From Hyphomicrobiales bacterium (lineage in GTDB: Bacteria; Pseudomonadota; Alphaproteobacteria; Rhizobiales; Beijerinckiaceae): 64,000 bases of DNA. Position 1 is the first letter of the stretch. Each line of letters starts with the position of its first letter. Shown piece after piece: positions 8,629 through 18,577 of this stretch. Where the stretch lies: positions 1 to 64,000 of the forward strand of contig CANGIS010000005.1 of the NCBI GenBank assembly GCA_947454055.1, written 5' to 3'. The translations under genes were made by a program, and so were the position numbers. The notes beneath the pieces are model-generated. The model was not told where the DNA came from, ran no database searches, and saw only the letters and a list, made by a program, of their open reading frames with translations.

Positions 8629-9603
8629 TCACCAGCGAATAAGAGCGGAGCCCCAAGTGAACCCGCCGCCCATCGCCTCGATCAGAACAAGGTCGCCCTT
8701 TTCGATGCGTCCGTCGTGCCTCGCCACGCTCAAGGCGAGCGGAATTGACGCCGCCGACGTATTGCCGTGCTGGTCAACGGTAATCACCACACGCGCCGGA
8801 TCGATGTTCAATTTTTTGGCCGTCGCATCAATGATCCGGCGATTGGCCTGATGCGGCACAAACCATTTGATTTCATCCGGGCTGACACCCGATTTTATGA
8901 AGGTTTCCTCGACCGTTTCGGCCAGATTGGCCACGGCATGGCGGAAAACCTCTTTCCCCTCCATCCGCAAATGCCCCGTGGTCATCGAGGTTGAAGGTCC
9001 GCCATCGACGAACAGCTTGTCCCGGTGCCGGCCATCCGAGCGTAGATGCGTGCACAGCACGCCGCGATCGGCATTGGTGCCAGCCCCCTCCTGCGCGTCC
9101 AGCACAACCGCACCCGCACCATCGCCGAACAGGACGCACGTCGTCCGGTCCGTCCAATCCAGCAGGCGCGAGAAGGTTTCCGCGCCAATCACCAGCGCGC
9201 GCTTGGCCGAACCGGCTTTGATGAAATTATCGGCCGTTGCCAAAGCATAGACAAAGCCCGAGCAGACCGCCTGCACGTCAAAGGCCGCTCCGCCATGAAT
9301 ACCCAAGGCGGCTTGCACCTGTGTGGCCGTCGAGGGGAACGTATAGTCGGGCGTCGCGGTGGCCAGCACAATCAAATCAATCGTCGTAGGATCGATGCCC
9401 GCATCCGCAATGGCAGCTTGCGCCGCCTTCGTCGCCAACATCGAGGTCGTCTCGCCATCGGCGGCAAGATAACGCTGCTGAATACCGGTCCGCTCGACAA
9501 TCCATTCATTGGACGTGTCAACGAAAGTGGTAATCTCCGCATTCGTCATACATTTTTCGGGAAGATAGTGGCCCGATCCTATAACAACGGAGCGTAAGGT
9601 CAC
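8629..9603 (-). CDS. fabH: Beta-ketoacyl-ACP synthase III
   Basis: 324-residue condensing enzyme that joins acetyl-CoA and malonyl-ACP to start fatty acid synthesis. The active-site cysteine is in [14 protein letters not shown], the histidine in [12 protein letters not shown] and the asparagine in [12 protein letters not shown]. The C-terminus [10 protein letters not shown] is typical. It overlaps the end of plsX by 4 bases (ATGA type), so the two are translationally coupled. Confidence 0.97.
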   Translation of the reverse strand: MTLRSVVIGSGHYLPEKCMTNAEITTFVDTSNEWIVERTGIQQRYLAADGETTSMLATKAAQAAIADAGIDPTTIDLIVLATATPDYTFPSTATQVQAALGIHGGAAFDVQAVCSGFVYALATADNFIKAGSAKRALVIGAETFSRLLDWTDRTTCVLFGDGAGAVVLDAQEGAGTNADRGVLCTHLRSDGRHRDKLFVDGGPSTSMTTGHLRMEGKEVFRHAVANLAETVEETFIKSGVSPDEIKWFVPHQANRRIIDATAKKLNIDPARVVITVDQHGNTSAASIPLALSVARHDGRIEKGDLVLIEAMGGGFTWGSALIRW

Positions 9604-10685
9604 GGTTTATCCCCCTGTGCATTTTCCTGCGCATCGTCCGGTCCGGCCATGGTGGCGCCCGCCGAAAATTCATGATCGAGTGCCGACCGGATCCGGTCGA
9701 GCAGATCGTATTTCACCATATCATAGCCAACATCAATGGCCGCGGCATAGCCGGTGGCATCAGTGCCGCCATGGCTTTTGATCACGACCCCATCAAGGCC
9801 CAAAAACACGCCGCCATTCACCTTACGGGGGTCCATCCGGTCCTTGAGCGCTTTGAAAGCCGAGCGGGCAAACAGATAGCCGATTTTGCTCATCAACGAG
9901 CTCGCCATCGCCTGTTTGAGATAGGTGGCGATTTGCTTGGCGGTTCCCTCGGCGGTCTTGAGGGCGACATTGCCGGTAAATCCCTCGGTGACAACCACAT
10001 CCACCGTGCCTTGGCCAATATCGCTGCCTTCGACAAAACCGGCATATTCCATGCTGGCGATCGGCGCATCGCGCAACATGCCGCTGGCGAGCTTGATCTC
10101 GTCAAGCCCCTTAGCGTCCTCGGTGCCGACATTCAGCAACCCGACGCTCGGCCGCTCGATATCGAACAGAATGCTCGCCATCGCCGAACCCATCAACGCC
10201 ATATTGACCAGATGGCCCGCATCGGCACCGATCGTGGCGCCGACATCCAGCACAATCGACTCGCCGCGCAAGGTCGGCCAGATGCAGGCGATGGCCGGAC
10301 GGTTGATCCCCGCCATCGTCCTGAGACAGAAGGTCGCCATCGCCATCAGCGCGCCTGTATTGCCCGCCGAGACGGCAACATCGGCCTCCCCGTCCTTGAC
10401 CGCCTGAATGGCCAGCCACATCGACGATTTGCCACGCCCCCGCCGCAGCGCCTGACCGGGCTTCTCGTCCATCGTGATAAAGACGTCGCAGCCGCGCAGC
10501 TCCGTAACCGCCTTCAAGGCAGGATAGTCGGCAAGGATCGGCTGACACAGGGCCTCGTCGCCATACATCAGAAAGGTCACGTCTGGGTGGCGTTCAAGCG
10601 TTAACGCAGCCCCCGGAATCACGATGCCGGGACCGTGATCGCCGCCCATCGCATCAAGGGCAATTCGTACCCGTCCCATCGTCAT
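9600..10685 (-). CDS. plsX: Phosphate acyltransferase PlsX
   Basis: 361-residue enzyme that converts acyl-ACP to acyl-phosphate, the donor for glycerol-3-phosphate acylation in membrane lipid synthesis. Family signatures are [12 protein letters not shown] at the start and [12 protein letters not shown] in the middle; NVGTEDAKG and [13 protein letters not shown] follow. A second ATG two codons in could be the real start; neither has a good Shine-Dalgarno. It is coupled to fabH downstream, and DUF177 lies upstream. Confidence 0.96.
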   Translation of the reverse strand: MTMGRVRIALDAMGGDHGPGIVIPGAALTLERHPDVTFLMYGDEALCQPILADYPALKAVTELRGCDVFITMDEKPGQALRRGRGKSSMWLAIQAVKDGEADVAVSAGNTGALMAMATFCLRTMAGINRPAIACIWPTLRGESIVLDVGATIGADAGHLVNMALMGSAMASILFDIERPSVGLLNVGTEDAKGLDEIKLASGMLRDAPIASMEYAGFVEGSDIGQGTVDVVVTEGFTGNVALKTAEGTAKQIATYLKQAMASSLMSKIGYLFARSAFKALKDRMDPRKVNGGVFLGLDGVVIKSHGGTDATGYAAAIDVGYDMVKYDLLDRIRSALDHEFSAGATMAGPDDAQENAQGDKP

Positions 10686-10822
10686 CTAGATCAAAACCAT
10701 TTCGCAAAATTCAAGGTTCACAGAGCTTGGCACCTCAGTAGCACAGGCGCCGCCAACATTAACGATGCAACCCGCATCGGCCAACCTTTTTTCGTGAGGA
10801 TCAGCGCTGAGGCTCGGGCCGC

Positions 10823-11338
10823 TTATTGTGGCGGCCTAAGGCTGGCCAAAGCGCCAAAAGGAGCAGGCTTTTCATCGCCCTTATCCATTTTATCCGTAAA
10901 TTCGAACACTGCTCCGGGTTTGCGGGGATAGGGATCGAGCGCCAAGGCCGTAAACTCACCTGCCAAAGCGCCGACATCGATGATGCCGCCGACGATCAGA
11001 TCGGGAGCCTCCTCTTCCGGACGCAGTTCCAGCGCCTTTGCCGGATCCTCGTCGAAGGCCACTTCGACCTCCTCGCGGAAATCGGTGTCGAAGGGTTCAA
11101 GCGTCAGAATACACACCTGCGTGAAACGCCCGAACACAACGCCCGTCACGCGGACATGGGGGCCTTTCTTGCGCAGAAGGAAATCAGCCGTGAGGCTGGC
11201 AATACCGGGAATGCCGAAACGCTCGGCAAGCGCAGCGCGTTCGGCGTCGCTGGTTTCGACATGAAAGGCCGACCCGTCCGAGCGGATCGACGTGATCTCG
11301 ATCGGGCGGGAAAGCGGAAGGGGAGCACTATCGGTCAT
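10823..11338 (-). CDS. DUF177 (YceD family) protein
   Basis: 171 residues. The family is linked to 23S rRNA or ribosomal protein L32 accumulation in several bacteria and usually lies beside rpmF or plsX. The characteristic core is visible: RVTGVVFGRFTQVCILTLEP followed by the acidic stretch DTDFREEVEVAF and the ending IIDVGALAGEFTALALDPYP. Start chosen at MTDSAPLPLS because longer readings lack family support. It follows the bc1 chaperone gene after 16 bp. Confidence 0.88.
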   Translation of the reverse strand: MTDSAPLPLSRPIEITSIRSDGSAFHVETSDAERAALAERFGIPGIASLTADFLLRKKGPHVRVTGVVFGRFTQVCILTLEPFDTDFREEVEVAFDEDPAKALELRPEEEAPDLIVGGIIDVGALAGEFTALALDPYPRKPGAVFEFTDKMDKGDEKPAPFGALASLRPPQ

Positions 11339-11354
11339 GGCGTGTGTCCGGACA

Positions 11355-11897
11355 TCAAAGGGAAAAAGGAGGCAGCGGCAATTTGGCCGCATGATAGTCA
11401 TCAATCGATCCGCTTTCGAGGGCGGCCACGCTCTTTAGCACATCATCGGCAATCTTTTCTGCTGCACCCGCAGGAATGGGAGCGCGGCCATAGAGATTGC
11501 GCTTCAGCGCGGTCAGAAGGGCCTCGTGATCGCCCGAACGAAGCGCCTCGTCATAGGCACTGGCGCGACCAAGATAGGCTCCTGCCATCGCCTTCATCCG
11601 TTTGGGCATTGAAACATCACCCACGCCCATTTCGCGAAGAGCGGAATCAAATTGGGCGAACGTCACATCGACCAGATCCTGCGCCATATCCGGGCCTGGC
11701 GTCGGCAGGGCCCGCAATTGCCGCGTCACCAGCGTCATATAGAGCGTCAACATCTCGAAACGGCCGTCGACGGAGTCAGGCACACCGAGATCGCGATAAA
11801 AAGCCGCCGAGCGTGAACGCTCGACAATGACCGCATAAATCCCCTCGATCAGGGCTCTATTCTTACGTTGACGGCCAAAAAAGCCAAACAATGCCAT
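11355..11897 (-). CDS. Ubiquinol-cytochrome c chaperone (CBP3/UQCC1 family)
   Basis: 180-residue assembly factor of the cytochrome bc1 complex, homologous to mitochondrial Cbp3. It starts MALFGFFGRQRKNRALIEGI and carries the family core: FEMLTLYMTLVTRQL, MAQDLVDVTFAQFDSALREM, GVGDVSMPKRMKAMAGAYLG. The start at 11897 follows GAGAGACCACC. It heads the run DUF177-plsX-fabH-ihfA-merR, a gene order shared by many Hyphomicrobiales, and is divergent from bamE. Confidence 0.92.
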   Translation of the reverse strand: MALFGFFGRQRKNRALIEGIYAVIVERSRSAAFYRDLGVPDSVDGRFEMLTLYMTLVTRQLRALPTPGPDMAQDLVDVTFAQFDSALREMGVGDVSMPKRMKAMAGAYLGRASAYDEALRSGDHEALLTALKRNLYGRAPIPAGAAEKIADDVLKSVAALESGSIDDYHAAKLPLPPFSL

Positions 11898-12028
11898 GGT
11901 GGTCTCTCGGTAGTCGTTCATACAGAACCATGTCGGCTCTTGCGTTCAATGCGGGGTAAGGCATAAGGAAGGATCATTGCAAGCGAAAACCCGCGCATCC
12001 CTCAACCCTTGGAAGGCGGACCATTCCG

Positions 12029-12484
12029 ATGCCCGTATCAACACCGACCATCTCTACCCGGCGCCTGTGCATCCTTGCCCTTGGCGCAGCCCTCTTGTCT
12101 CCCCTCGCCGCCTGCACCACCGCAGGTCCGCAGGTACAAGGCTATGTCATCGACGAAAAAGCCGTTGCCGAGATCAAGCCCGGCATGAGCGCCGAGCAGG
12201 TTCTCAAAATTCTGGGCACCCCCTCGACGGTTTCGACGGTGGGCAATCAGAGCTGGTATTATATCAGCCAGAACACCAACCGCTCGTTCATGTTCGACAA
12301 GCCCACCATTACCGATCAGCGCGTGCTGACCGTTCTGTTCACCAAAGCCTTGAAGGTGGAGCGCATTGCCAATTACGGACTCAAAGATGGCGCCGTGTTT
12401 GATTTCAACGCGAACGCCACGCCAACCGGCGGCAAAGACCTCTCGTTGGTTCGCCAGATGCTTCGAATGGTCGGCTCCAGCTAA
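12029..12484 (+). CDS. bamE: Outer membrane assembly lipoprotein BamE
   Basis: 151-residue SmpA/OmlA-domain lipoprotein, a small periplasmic-side subunit of the BAM complex that inserts beta-barrel proteins. The signal peptide ends in the lipobox LSPLAAC with Cys29 as lipid site. The domain core IKPGMSAEQVLKILGTPS and the later SWYYISQNTNRSF are typical. It is transcribed away from the bc1-chaperone block and ends at a strong terminator shared with hppA. Confidence 0.92.
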   Translation: MPVSTPTISTRRLCILALGAALLSPLAACTTAGPQVQGYVIDEKAVAEIKPGMSAEQVLKILGTPSTVSTVGNQSWYYISQNTNRSFMFDKPTITDQRVLTVLFTKALKVERIANYGLKDGAVFDFNANATPTGGKDLSLVRQMLRMVGSS

Positions 12485-12506
12485 ACCCTTCGATATTGTA
12501 GCAAAC

Positions 12507-12543
12507 AAAAACCCCCGGCAGATTGCTCTGCCGGGGGTTTTTT
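12507..12543. terminator. Bidirectional rho-independent terminator between bamE and hppA
   Basis: An 11-bp perfect stem, CCCCCGGCAGA at 12512-12522 and TCTGCCGGGGG at 12527-12537, encloses TTGC. It is flanked by AAAA on the left and a run of six or more T on the right, so it works for bamE on plus and hppA on minus. Confidence 0.93.
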
Positions 12544-12566
12544 ATGATCGGTGCTTCGGCCGAACC

Positions 12567-14699
12567 TTATGCCATATGGGCAAGGATCGCGATCAGCAGC
12601 AAGGCCACAATATTGGTGATCTTGATCGCAGGATTGACCGCTGGACCAGCGGTGTCCTTGTAGGGGTCGCCGACGGTATCGCCCGTCACCGATGCCTTGT
12701 GCGCATCCGAACCCTTGAGATGCTTCACGCCGTCCTTGTCGACGAAACCGTCTTCAAAGCTTTTCTTGGCGTTATCCCAAGCGCCACCGCCTGAGGTCAT
12801 CGAAATGGCGACAAAAAGGCCGTTCACGATCACGCCGAGAAGCGAAGCGCCAAGAGCGGCAAAGCCCGACGCCTTGGAACCGGAGATCCAGTACACGCCA
12901 AAATAGGCGACGAGCGGAGCCAGAACCGGCAACAGCGAAGGTACAAGCATTTCCCGGATCGCCGCTTTGGTCAGCATGTCGACTGCACGGGCATAGTCCG
13001 GCTTGTCGGTACCGGCCATGATGCCTGGCTTTTCTTTGAACTGGCGACGAACCTCTTCCACGACAGAACCAGCGGCGCGGCCAACAGCCGTCATCGCGAT
13101 ACCGCCGAAGAGATAAGGAATCAGACCGCCGAAGATCAGGCCAGCGACCACATACGGGTTGGCCAGATCAAACGAGACGACACCGATATCCTTGAAGTAC
13201 GGCACACCAGCCTTCGTGAACGCCGCAATGTCGTTCGTGTAGGCGGCAAACAGCACCAGCGCGCCCAGACCGGCCGAGCCGATGGCGTAGCCCTTGGTGA
13301 CGGCCTTGGTCGTGTTGCCAACCGCATCGAGCGCGTCGGTCACGTGACGCACTTCCTTCGGCAGGCCAGCCATTTCGGCAATGCCACCGGCATTGTCAGT
13401 GACAGGACCGAACGCGTCGAGCGCCACGATCATGCCCGCCAGACCCAGCATCGTCGTTACCGCAATCGCGGTACCAAACAGGCCGGCCAGCTGATAGGTC
13501 GAGATAATGCCGCCCACGATGACAAGAGCGGGAAGCGCCGTCGATTCAAGCGAGATCGCGAGACCCTGAATGACGTTCGTGCCATGGCCCGTTACCGAGG
13601 CCTGTGCGATCGAGACAACAGGACGCTTGCCGGTTGCCGTGTAGTATTCGGTGATCCAGACGATAAGACCCGTCACCGCCAAGCCGATCAGGCCGCAAAT
13701 GAAGAGGCTCTTGCCCGTGATGTCCATGCCATTGGCCTTGCCGATGACATCCCAGCCGAGCTGGTTTGTAGCAACCCAGAGGCCGCCGATCGACAGAATA
13801 CCGGTGGCAATCAGGCCCTTATAGAGCGCGCCCATGATCGAATTGTCAGCGCCAAGCTTCACGAAGAAGGTGCCGATGATCGAAGTCACGATGCAGGTTG
13901 CGCAGATCGCCAGGGGATAGAGCATGGCGGACGCCAGAACGCTCTGGCCTGCAAAGAAGATCGAGGCCAAAACCATCGTGGCGACAACCGTCACCGCATA
14001 GGTCTCGAACAGATCGGCGGCCATACCGGCGCAATCGCCGACATTGTCGCCGACATTGTCGGCAATCGTCGCAGGGTTGCGGGGATCATCTTCCGGAATA
14101 CCGGCTTCAACCTTGCCGACGAGATCGGCACCCACATCCGCACCCTTGGTGAAGATGCCGCCGCCAAGACGGGCGAAGATCGAAATCAGCGAAGCACCGA
14201 AGCCAAGGGCCACAAGCGCGTCAACAACCGTACGGTCCGACGGTGCAAGGCCCATAGGACCGGTAAGCACCCAGTAATAAACAGCAACGCCGAGCAGCGC
14301 CAATCCGGCCACCAGCATGCCGGTCACCGCGCCCGCCTTGAAGGCGACGTCGAGGCCAGCGGCAAGCGATTGCGAAGAAGCCTGTGCGGTGCGCACATTG
14401 GCGCGAACCGACACATTCATGCCGATAAAACCGGCAGCGCCAGACAACACGGCACCGATCAGGAAGCCGATGGCAACCTGCAAGCCGAGCAAAAAGAGGA
14501 TGGCAACGAAGAGCACCACGCCGACGATGGCAATCGTCGTGTATTGGCGCTTGAGATAGGCCTGCGCGCCTTCCGCGATGGCGGCTGCGATTTCCTGCAT
14601 CCGAGCATTACCGGCATCGCGACCATTAACGTCCGCGATTGCCCAAATTCCGTAGGCGAGCGCTAAAAGCCCCCCCAAGATAATCAAGCCCATGGTCAT
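12567..14699 (-). CDS. hppA: Membrane proton-translocating pyrophosphatase, K+-independent type
   Basis: 710-residue integral membrane enzyme that pumps protons using pyrophosphate hydrolysis. Family signatures are [13 protein letters not shown] and the nucleophile/metal site [18 protein letters not shown]; further acidic clusters occur near [12 protein letters not shown] and [18 protein letters not shown]. The sequence [10 protein letters not shown] carries lysine where K+-dependent enzymes have alanine, which marks the K+-insensitive class. The start at [10 protein letters not shown] is preferred; an upstream TTG reading adds 18 charged residues before the first membrane segment. It supplies proton-motive force and clears biosynthetic pyrophosphate. 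Confidence 0.95.
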   Translation of the reverse strand: MTMGLIILGGLLALAYGIWAIADVNGRDAGNARMQEIAAAIAEGAQAYLKRQYTTIAIVGVVLFVAILFLLGLQVAIGFLIGAVLSGAAGFIGMNVSVRANVRTAQASSQSLAAGLDVAFKAGAVTGMLVAGLALLGVAVYYWVLTGPMGLAPSDRTVVDALVALGFGASLISIFARLGGGIFTKGADVGADLVGKVEAGIPEDDPRNPATIADNVGDNVGDCAGMAADLFETYAVTVVATMVLASIFFAGQSVLASAMLYPLAICATCIVTSIIGTFFVKLGADNSIMGALYKGLIATGILSIGGLWVATNQLGWDVIGKANGMDITGKSLFICGLIGLAVTGLIVWITEYYTATGKRPVVSIAQASVTGHGTNVIQGLAISLESTALPALVIVGGIISTYQLAGLFGTAIAVTTMLGLAGMIVALDAFGPVTDNAGGIAEMAGLPKEVRHVTDALDAVGNTTKAVTKGYAIGSAGLGALVLFAAYTNDIAAFTKAGVPYFKDIGVVSFDLANPYVVAGLIFGGLIPYLFGGIAMTAVGRAAGSVVEEVRRQFKEKPGIMAGTDKPDYARAVDMLTKAAIREMLVPSLLPVLAPLVAYFGVYWISGSKASGFAALGASLLGVIVNGLFVAISMTSGGGAWDNAKKSFEDGFVDKDGVKHLKGSDAHKASVTGDTVGDPYKDTAGPAVNPAIKITNIVALLLIAILAHMA

Positions 14700-14851
14700 A
14701 TTGTTGTTCCAATCCTCTGGTTTTTTTATTTTCTCAAACGAGCGCCGAAGCACCAGCCATAGGTTATGGCATGGCGATTTCAGGACGTCGCCCTATTCCC
14801 ACCCTGTATCTGCCAAACTTGAGCGCGTCTGGCAAATCCGACTTTCAAACC

Positions 14852-16063
14852 CTATCCCAACGCCACCGCGGCCTCGCGCTTGCGGCCAAACAGCATCAAC
14901 GCGCCAAATCCCGCCAAAACCAGCGGAAAAACAACGATATTGACCATAGACCAGCCATAATCGACCAAAATCCGTCCCGATGAGAACGAGCCTATCACCA
15001 TGGTACCGAAGACAAGAAAATCGTTGAAAGACTGAACCTTGGTCCGCTCCGACGGCAGATGCGTCTCGGTGACCAGTGCGGTGGCGCCGATAAAGCCGAA
15101 ATTCCAGCCGAACCCCAAGAGAATCATGTTCGCCCAGAAATGCGGAACCGTGATGCCTGCCAGGCCAACCGCCGCCGCTGCAATGATCAGCAACATCCCG
15201 AGCGCAATGATCTTTGGCGCGCCAAATCGCGCAATCAGCGAGCCGGTGATGAAGCTCGGCGCATACATCGCCATGACATGGAATTCGATCGCCAGATTGG
15301 ACTCGGTCACATCATGGCCGCACAGTTTCATGGCAAGCGGGGCCGAGGTCATCATAAAATTCATCAGGCCATAGCTGACAATGCCGCAAATGACGGCGGC
15401 AATAAACCGCGGCGCGCGCACAATCTCGCTTAACGGGCGGGCATCGGGCGTGTTGGCGGCCAAAGGCGGCGGCGCCTTGACGAACAGCAGCACGATCATG
15501 GAAAGCGCGGCAATGCCGGCCTGAAACAGATAGCTTGCGGCAAACAGATAGGGTTGCCACATGTTCATCGTATGGGTGACGAGCTGGGGCCCAATCACGG
15601 CGGCAAAAATGCCACCGGCCAGCACCCAGGCAATCGCTTTGGGACGAAAGGCGTCGCTAGCGGAATCGGCCGCCGCAAACCGATAGGATTGGGCGGTCGC
15701 GCCATAGACGCCGCCGAAAAACGTCGCCAGACACAGCAGCGAAAACAATCCATAGACAACCGCCACCGAGGCGAGAATACCGGTTAGAACACCCGCTGAT
15801 GTGCCGGTCACAAAGGCTGTCCGCCGCCCGTAACGACGCGCTATATAGCCGATCGGCAAGGTTCCAAGGGCCATCCCGACCACGAAAAACGAGATCGGGA
15901 TCGTCGCATAACTCGGATCGGAAGCCAGTGCCGCGCCGACAATCGCGGCCGTCGCGAAAATCACCGTCGCATTCGCACCCGCAAGGGCCGTGGCAGTGGC
16001 CAGCAGCAACGCATTGCGGCGCGCAAGCCGGTCGCCCGCATTCAGATCCGTGGCGGTATTCAT
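14852..16063 (-). CDS. Major facilitator superfamily transporter
   Basis: 403-residue inner-membrane carrier with about 12 hydrophobic segments. The loop 2-3 signature is present as GYIARRYGRRTAFVTG. The middle loop (KAPPPLAANTPDARPLSEIV) is short and divides the two six-helix halves. It lies 13 bp upstream of... the stop of thiL on the same strand is at 16077, so both are probably in one transcript. No drug- or sugar-specific motif is recognised. Confidence 0.88.
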   Translation of the reverse strand: MNTATDLNAGDRLARRNALLLATATALAGANATVIFATAAIVGAALASDPSYATIPISFFVVGMALGTLPIGYIARRYGRRTAFVTGTSAGVLTGILASVAVVYGLFSLLCLATFFGGVYGATAQSYRFAAADSASDAFRPKAIAWVLAGGIFAAVIGPQLVTHTMNMWQPYLFAASYLFQAGIAALSMIVLLFVKAPPPLAANTPDARPLSEIVRAPRFIAAVICGIVSYGLMNFMMTSAPLAMKLCGHDVTESNLAIEFHVMAMYAPSFITGSLIARFGAPKIIALGMLLIIAAAAVGLAGITVPHFWANMILLGFGWNFGFIGATALVTETHLPSERTKVQSFNDFLVFGTMVIGSFSSGRILVDYGWSMVNIVVFPLVLAGFGALMLFGRKREAAVALG

Positions 16064-16076
16064 GTCAAATCCTTGC

Positions 16077-17075
16077 TTAAAAATGGCTGTAGGAACCGGT
16101 GCGCGTCAAAAACGTCTCACCTTTATGGCTGATCGACAAGGGCTCGTGCCCCTCTTTAACCCGGCCAATGACAGTCACCGGCAATCCCGCGTCTTTGGCG
16201 AGTTCTCGGATCGCCTCCAGCCGCTCGGGGGCGAAGGTGAAGAGGATTTCATAATCGTCTCCCCCCGTCACCGCATCCGTCAGCAACACGGGATGAAGCG
16301 CAATCGCCGAGTGGGCCGCCGGTGACAGGGGAACATCTTCAATCTTGAGCGTACCGCTGACTCCCGAGGCCCGCAGCATCTTGGCGAGATCGCCGATCAG
16401 GCCATCGGACACATCCATCGCGGCATGGGCATTGGTCCGCAATGCCATGGCAAAGGCGGTTCTCGGCTTGGGACGCAGATAACGATCCAGCAGGAAGGCA
16501 AAATCACCCTCATTCAAGCCATTGATCCAGTCGAGTTCGGGAGCCGACCGGATCTTGAGACCAAGCGCCGCATCCCCGATGCTGCCGGTCACCGCAATCA
16601 GATCGCCCGGCTTTGCCCCGGTGCGAGGCACCATTTGATGGCGGGGTACGCGGCCAAACGCCGTAATCGAAATCACCAGAGGGCCCTTGGTTCGGGTGGT
16701 ATTGCCCCCCAGCAGCGCGCAGCCATACCGCGCGGCAACCTTGCCCAGCCCGCCTGAAAAGGCTGCGAGCCACGCCTCGTTCCAATCCGTTGGCAGCGCC
16801 AGCGCAAGCAGAAAACCTAAAGGCTCGGCCCCTTTGGCCGCCAGATCCGACAGATTGACGCCCAGCGCCTTCTCGGCAATCGCGTCCGCCGGATCATCGG
16901 CAAAAAAATGAACGCCGGCAACGACCATATCGACCGTGGTGACGAGTTCACTGTCGTCCGGCACATCAATCAGGGCAGCATCGTCGCGAAGTCTAAGCCC
17001 GCCCGGACCGGCCAATGGCGCAAAATAGCGCTCGATCAACATATCCTCTGTGGGTCTGTTCTCGTTCGCGGCCAT
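16077..17075 (-). CDS. thiL: Thiamine-monophosphate kinase
   Basis: 332-residue ATP-dependent kinase making thiamine pyrophosphate from thiamine monophosphate. Visible are RDDAALIDVPD, the metal-binding TTVDMVVAGVHFF, VNLSDLAAKGAEPLGFLLAL, LLGGNTTRTKGPL, MDVSDGLIGDL and the late GGDDYEILFTF. The start MAANENRPTEDM follows GAGGGTGG; a longer reading adds 13 unsupported residues. It follows nusB in the conserved rib-nusB-thiL order. Confidence 0.95.
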   Translation of the reverse strand: MAANENRPTEDMLIERYFAPLAGPGGLRLRDDAALIDVPDDSELVTTVDMVVAGVHFFADDPADAIAEKALGVNLSDLAAKGAEPLGFLLALALPTDWNEAWLAAFSGGLGKVAARYGCALLGGNTTRTKGPLVISITAFGRVPRHQMVPRTGAKPGDLIAVTGSIGDAALGLKIRSAPELDWINGLNEGDFAFLLDRYLRPKPRTAFAMALRTNAHAAMDVSDGLIGDLAKMLRASGVSGTLKIEDVPLSPAAHSAIALHPVLLTDAVTGGDDYEILFTFAPERLEAIRELAKDAGLPVTVIGRVKEGHEPLSISHKGETFLTRTGSYSHF

Positions 17076-17177
17076 CAGACCACCCTCTCCGCCCGTCAGG
17101 CGATACGCAAACATATGACACCCAATACTGACACAAGAAAACTAACCACGCACGACCCGGCTAACGCGGCGGAGTGC

Positions 17178-17630
17178 TTAAAAATCGTCCGGCCGCATCT
17201 CATGGGCCAAACGATCCAGCACCGCGCTGATCATTCCAACCTCTTCGCCTTCATAGAAGGCACGGGCAATGTCGCCATATTCCCGAATAACGACTTTGGC
17301 CGGTACATCCTTGCGACGCAAAAGCTCGAAACAGCCCGACCGCAAAATCGCGCGCAACACGGCTTCGATCCGCGCCAACGGCCAACCGCTGACCAAAGCC
17401 GCGTCGATTTTGAGATCGATGGTGCGCTGATCCTTGACAACACCTTCCACCAGACTGCGGAAAAAAGCGCTCTCGGCGGGCTTCATCTCGACATCATCTA
17501 CGATCTGGCCGAGCCAATGGGCTTCGAACTCGGCGATCACATCGCCCAGATCCTTGCCCGCGATTTCCATCTGGTAGAGGGCTTGAACAGCGCCAAGCCG
17601 TGCGGATGACCGCAATTCGCCACGCGACAT
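17178..17630 (-). CDS. nusB: Transcription antitermination factor NusB
   Basis: 150-residue all-helical protein that acts with NusE in rRNA operon antitermination. The start RGELRSSARLGAVQALYQME and the end VVIREYGDIARAFYEGEEVG are typical. Its ATG directly follows the ribH stop codon (TGAATG), so the two are co-translated. A 102-bp gap separates it from thiL. Confidence 0.93.
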   Translation of the reverse strand: MSRGELRSSARLGAVQALYQMEIAGKDLGDVIAEFEAHWLGQIVDDVEMKPAESAFFRSLVEGVVKDQRTIDLKIDAALVSGWPLARIEAVLRAILRSGCFELLRRKDVPAKVVIREYGDIARAFYEGEEVGMISAVLDRLAHEMRPDDF

Positions 17631-18125
17631 TCAAAGCACCCCGGCAATGGCTGCGCGCTTGATGCGCAAAACCGCCAGAGCCGCTTCCGCCGCGCCGCCG
17701 CCTTTATTCATCTCGTTGACGCGGGCGCGCGCCCAAGCCTGTGCCTCATTTTCAACCGTCAAAATGCCATTGCCCAGCGGCATGCCATAGGCCACCGAAA
17801 GGTCCATTAGCGCGCGCGAGCTTTCGCCCGCCACAATGTCGTAATGGCCGGTATCGCCACGGATCACGGTGCCCAGCGCCACCACGGCATCAAACGGCTT
17901 GCCATGGGCGGATGCCGCCTCGAGCATGATCGCGATGGTGGAGGGAATTTCCAGAGCACCCGGAACGGTCACCACCGTACAATCGGCACCAACAGCCTTG
18001 ATCGCGGTCAGCGCGCCTTGCAGCAGCTCATCCGCCATTGCGTCATAAAAACGGGCCTCGACGATCAGAACGCGGGCATCCTCGATCGGCTCGACGGATG
18101 AAGGGGCTTGGCGGGGTCCGGCCAT
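17631..18125 (-). CDS. ribH: 6,7-dimethyl-8-ribityllumazine synthase
   Basis: 164-residue enzyme of the penultimate riboflavin step. Motifs: [52 protein letters not shown] with the catalytic histidine, and [17 protein letters not shown]. Two ATGs compete; the one at 18125 ([10 protein letters not shown]) is preferred because its spacing to the AGGA sequence is about 8 bases against 2 for the upstream ATG. In related genomes ribH normally follows ribE directly; here an opposite-strand nucleotidyltransferase/HEPN-like pair separates them. Confidence 0.95.
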   Translation of the reverse strand: MAGPRQAPSSVEPIEDARVLIVEARFYDAMADELLQGALTAIKAVGADCTVVTVPGALEIPSTIAIMLEAASAHGKPFDAVVALGTVIRGDTGHYDIVAGESSRALMDLSVAYGMPLGNGILTVENEAQAWARARVNEMNKGGGAAEAALAVLRIKRAAIAGVL

Positions 18126-18234
18126 AAACATAGTCCTCGTTTAAATTGGTTGCGTCTCAGTACCCCTGCGCATGCGCTTCGGCAAGACTGCCTGTGCTCT
18201 TGACTTTGAATGGCACGACGACGATTCTCGTAAA

Positions 18235-18567
18235 ATGGAAGATATTCTCACGATTTCTGAAAGAAAGCAGGCCCGCGTGTCCGCGATCCGTAAGGCCCTG
18301 CCGACGTTAGAGCGGGAATTGCAAATCTTTGCCCGCAGGCGGCACGGGCGCTATATGATCTTCGGGTCCACGGTGACAGAGCGCCTGCATTACGGCAGCG
18401 ATATTGATATTTTAGCCGATTTTCCGCTCGATACCGTTGGAGCCGCGGTGGATTTTGCCAATATGCTTGGCGAACGGTTCAATGTGCCCGTAGACGTTGT
18501 GTCCTATCCGCACTGCAAGCCCCAATTTCTAGAACGCGTTTTGGGCCACGCGCGGGTGCTGGCATGA
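18235..18567 (+). CDS. MntA-like minimal nucleotidyltransferase
   Basis: 110-residue protein with the minimal nucleotidyltransferase core: GS at 44-45 and D57, D59 in GSTVTERLHYGSDIDIL, and a third acidic residue, D87, in VPVDVVSY. This is the GS-x10-DxD pattern of MntA antitoxins, which AMPylate or otherwise silence a HEPN partner. The catalytic set looks intact. The start is uncertain: an ATG at 18172 would add 21 residues, and neither has a good Shine-Dalgarno. The next gene is HepT-like, in the order seen for MntA/HepT pairs. Both sit on the strand opposite the riboflavin operon. Confidence 0.75.
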   Translation: MEDILTISERKQARVSAIRKALPTLERELQIFARRRHGRYMIFGSTVTERLHYGSDIDILADFPLDTVGAAVDFANMLGERFNVPVDVVSYPHCKPQFLERVLGHARVLA

Positions 18568-18577
18568 CCGATGCGCG

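Noticed and set aside
9672-11830. Long plus-strand frames opposite plsX and DUF177/chaperone genes
   Set aside because: Both are shadows of high G+C genes; amino acid make-up is not protein-like.
13344-14666. 440-codon plus-strand frame opposite hppA
   Set aside because: Mirrors the codon pattern of a certain gene; composition is Arg/His/Gly-biased with no motif.
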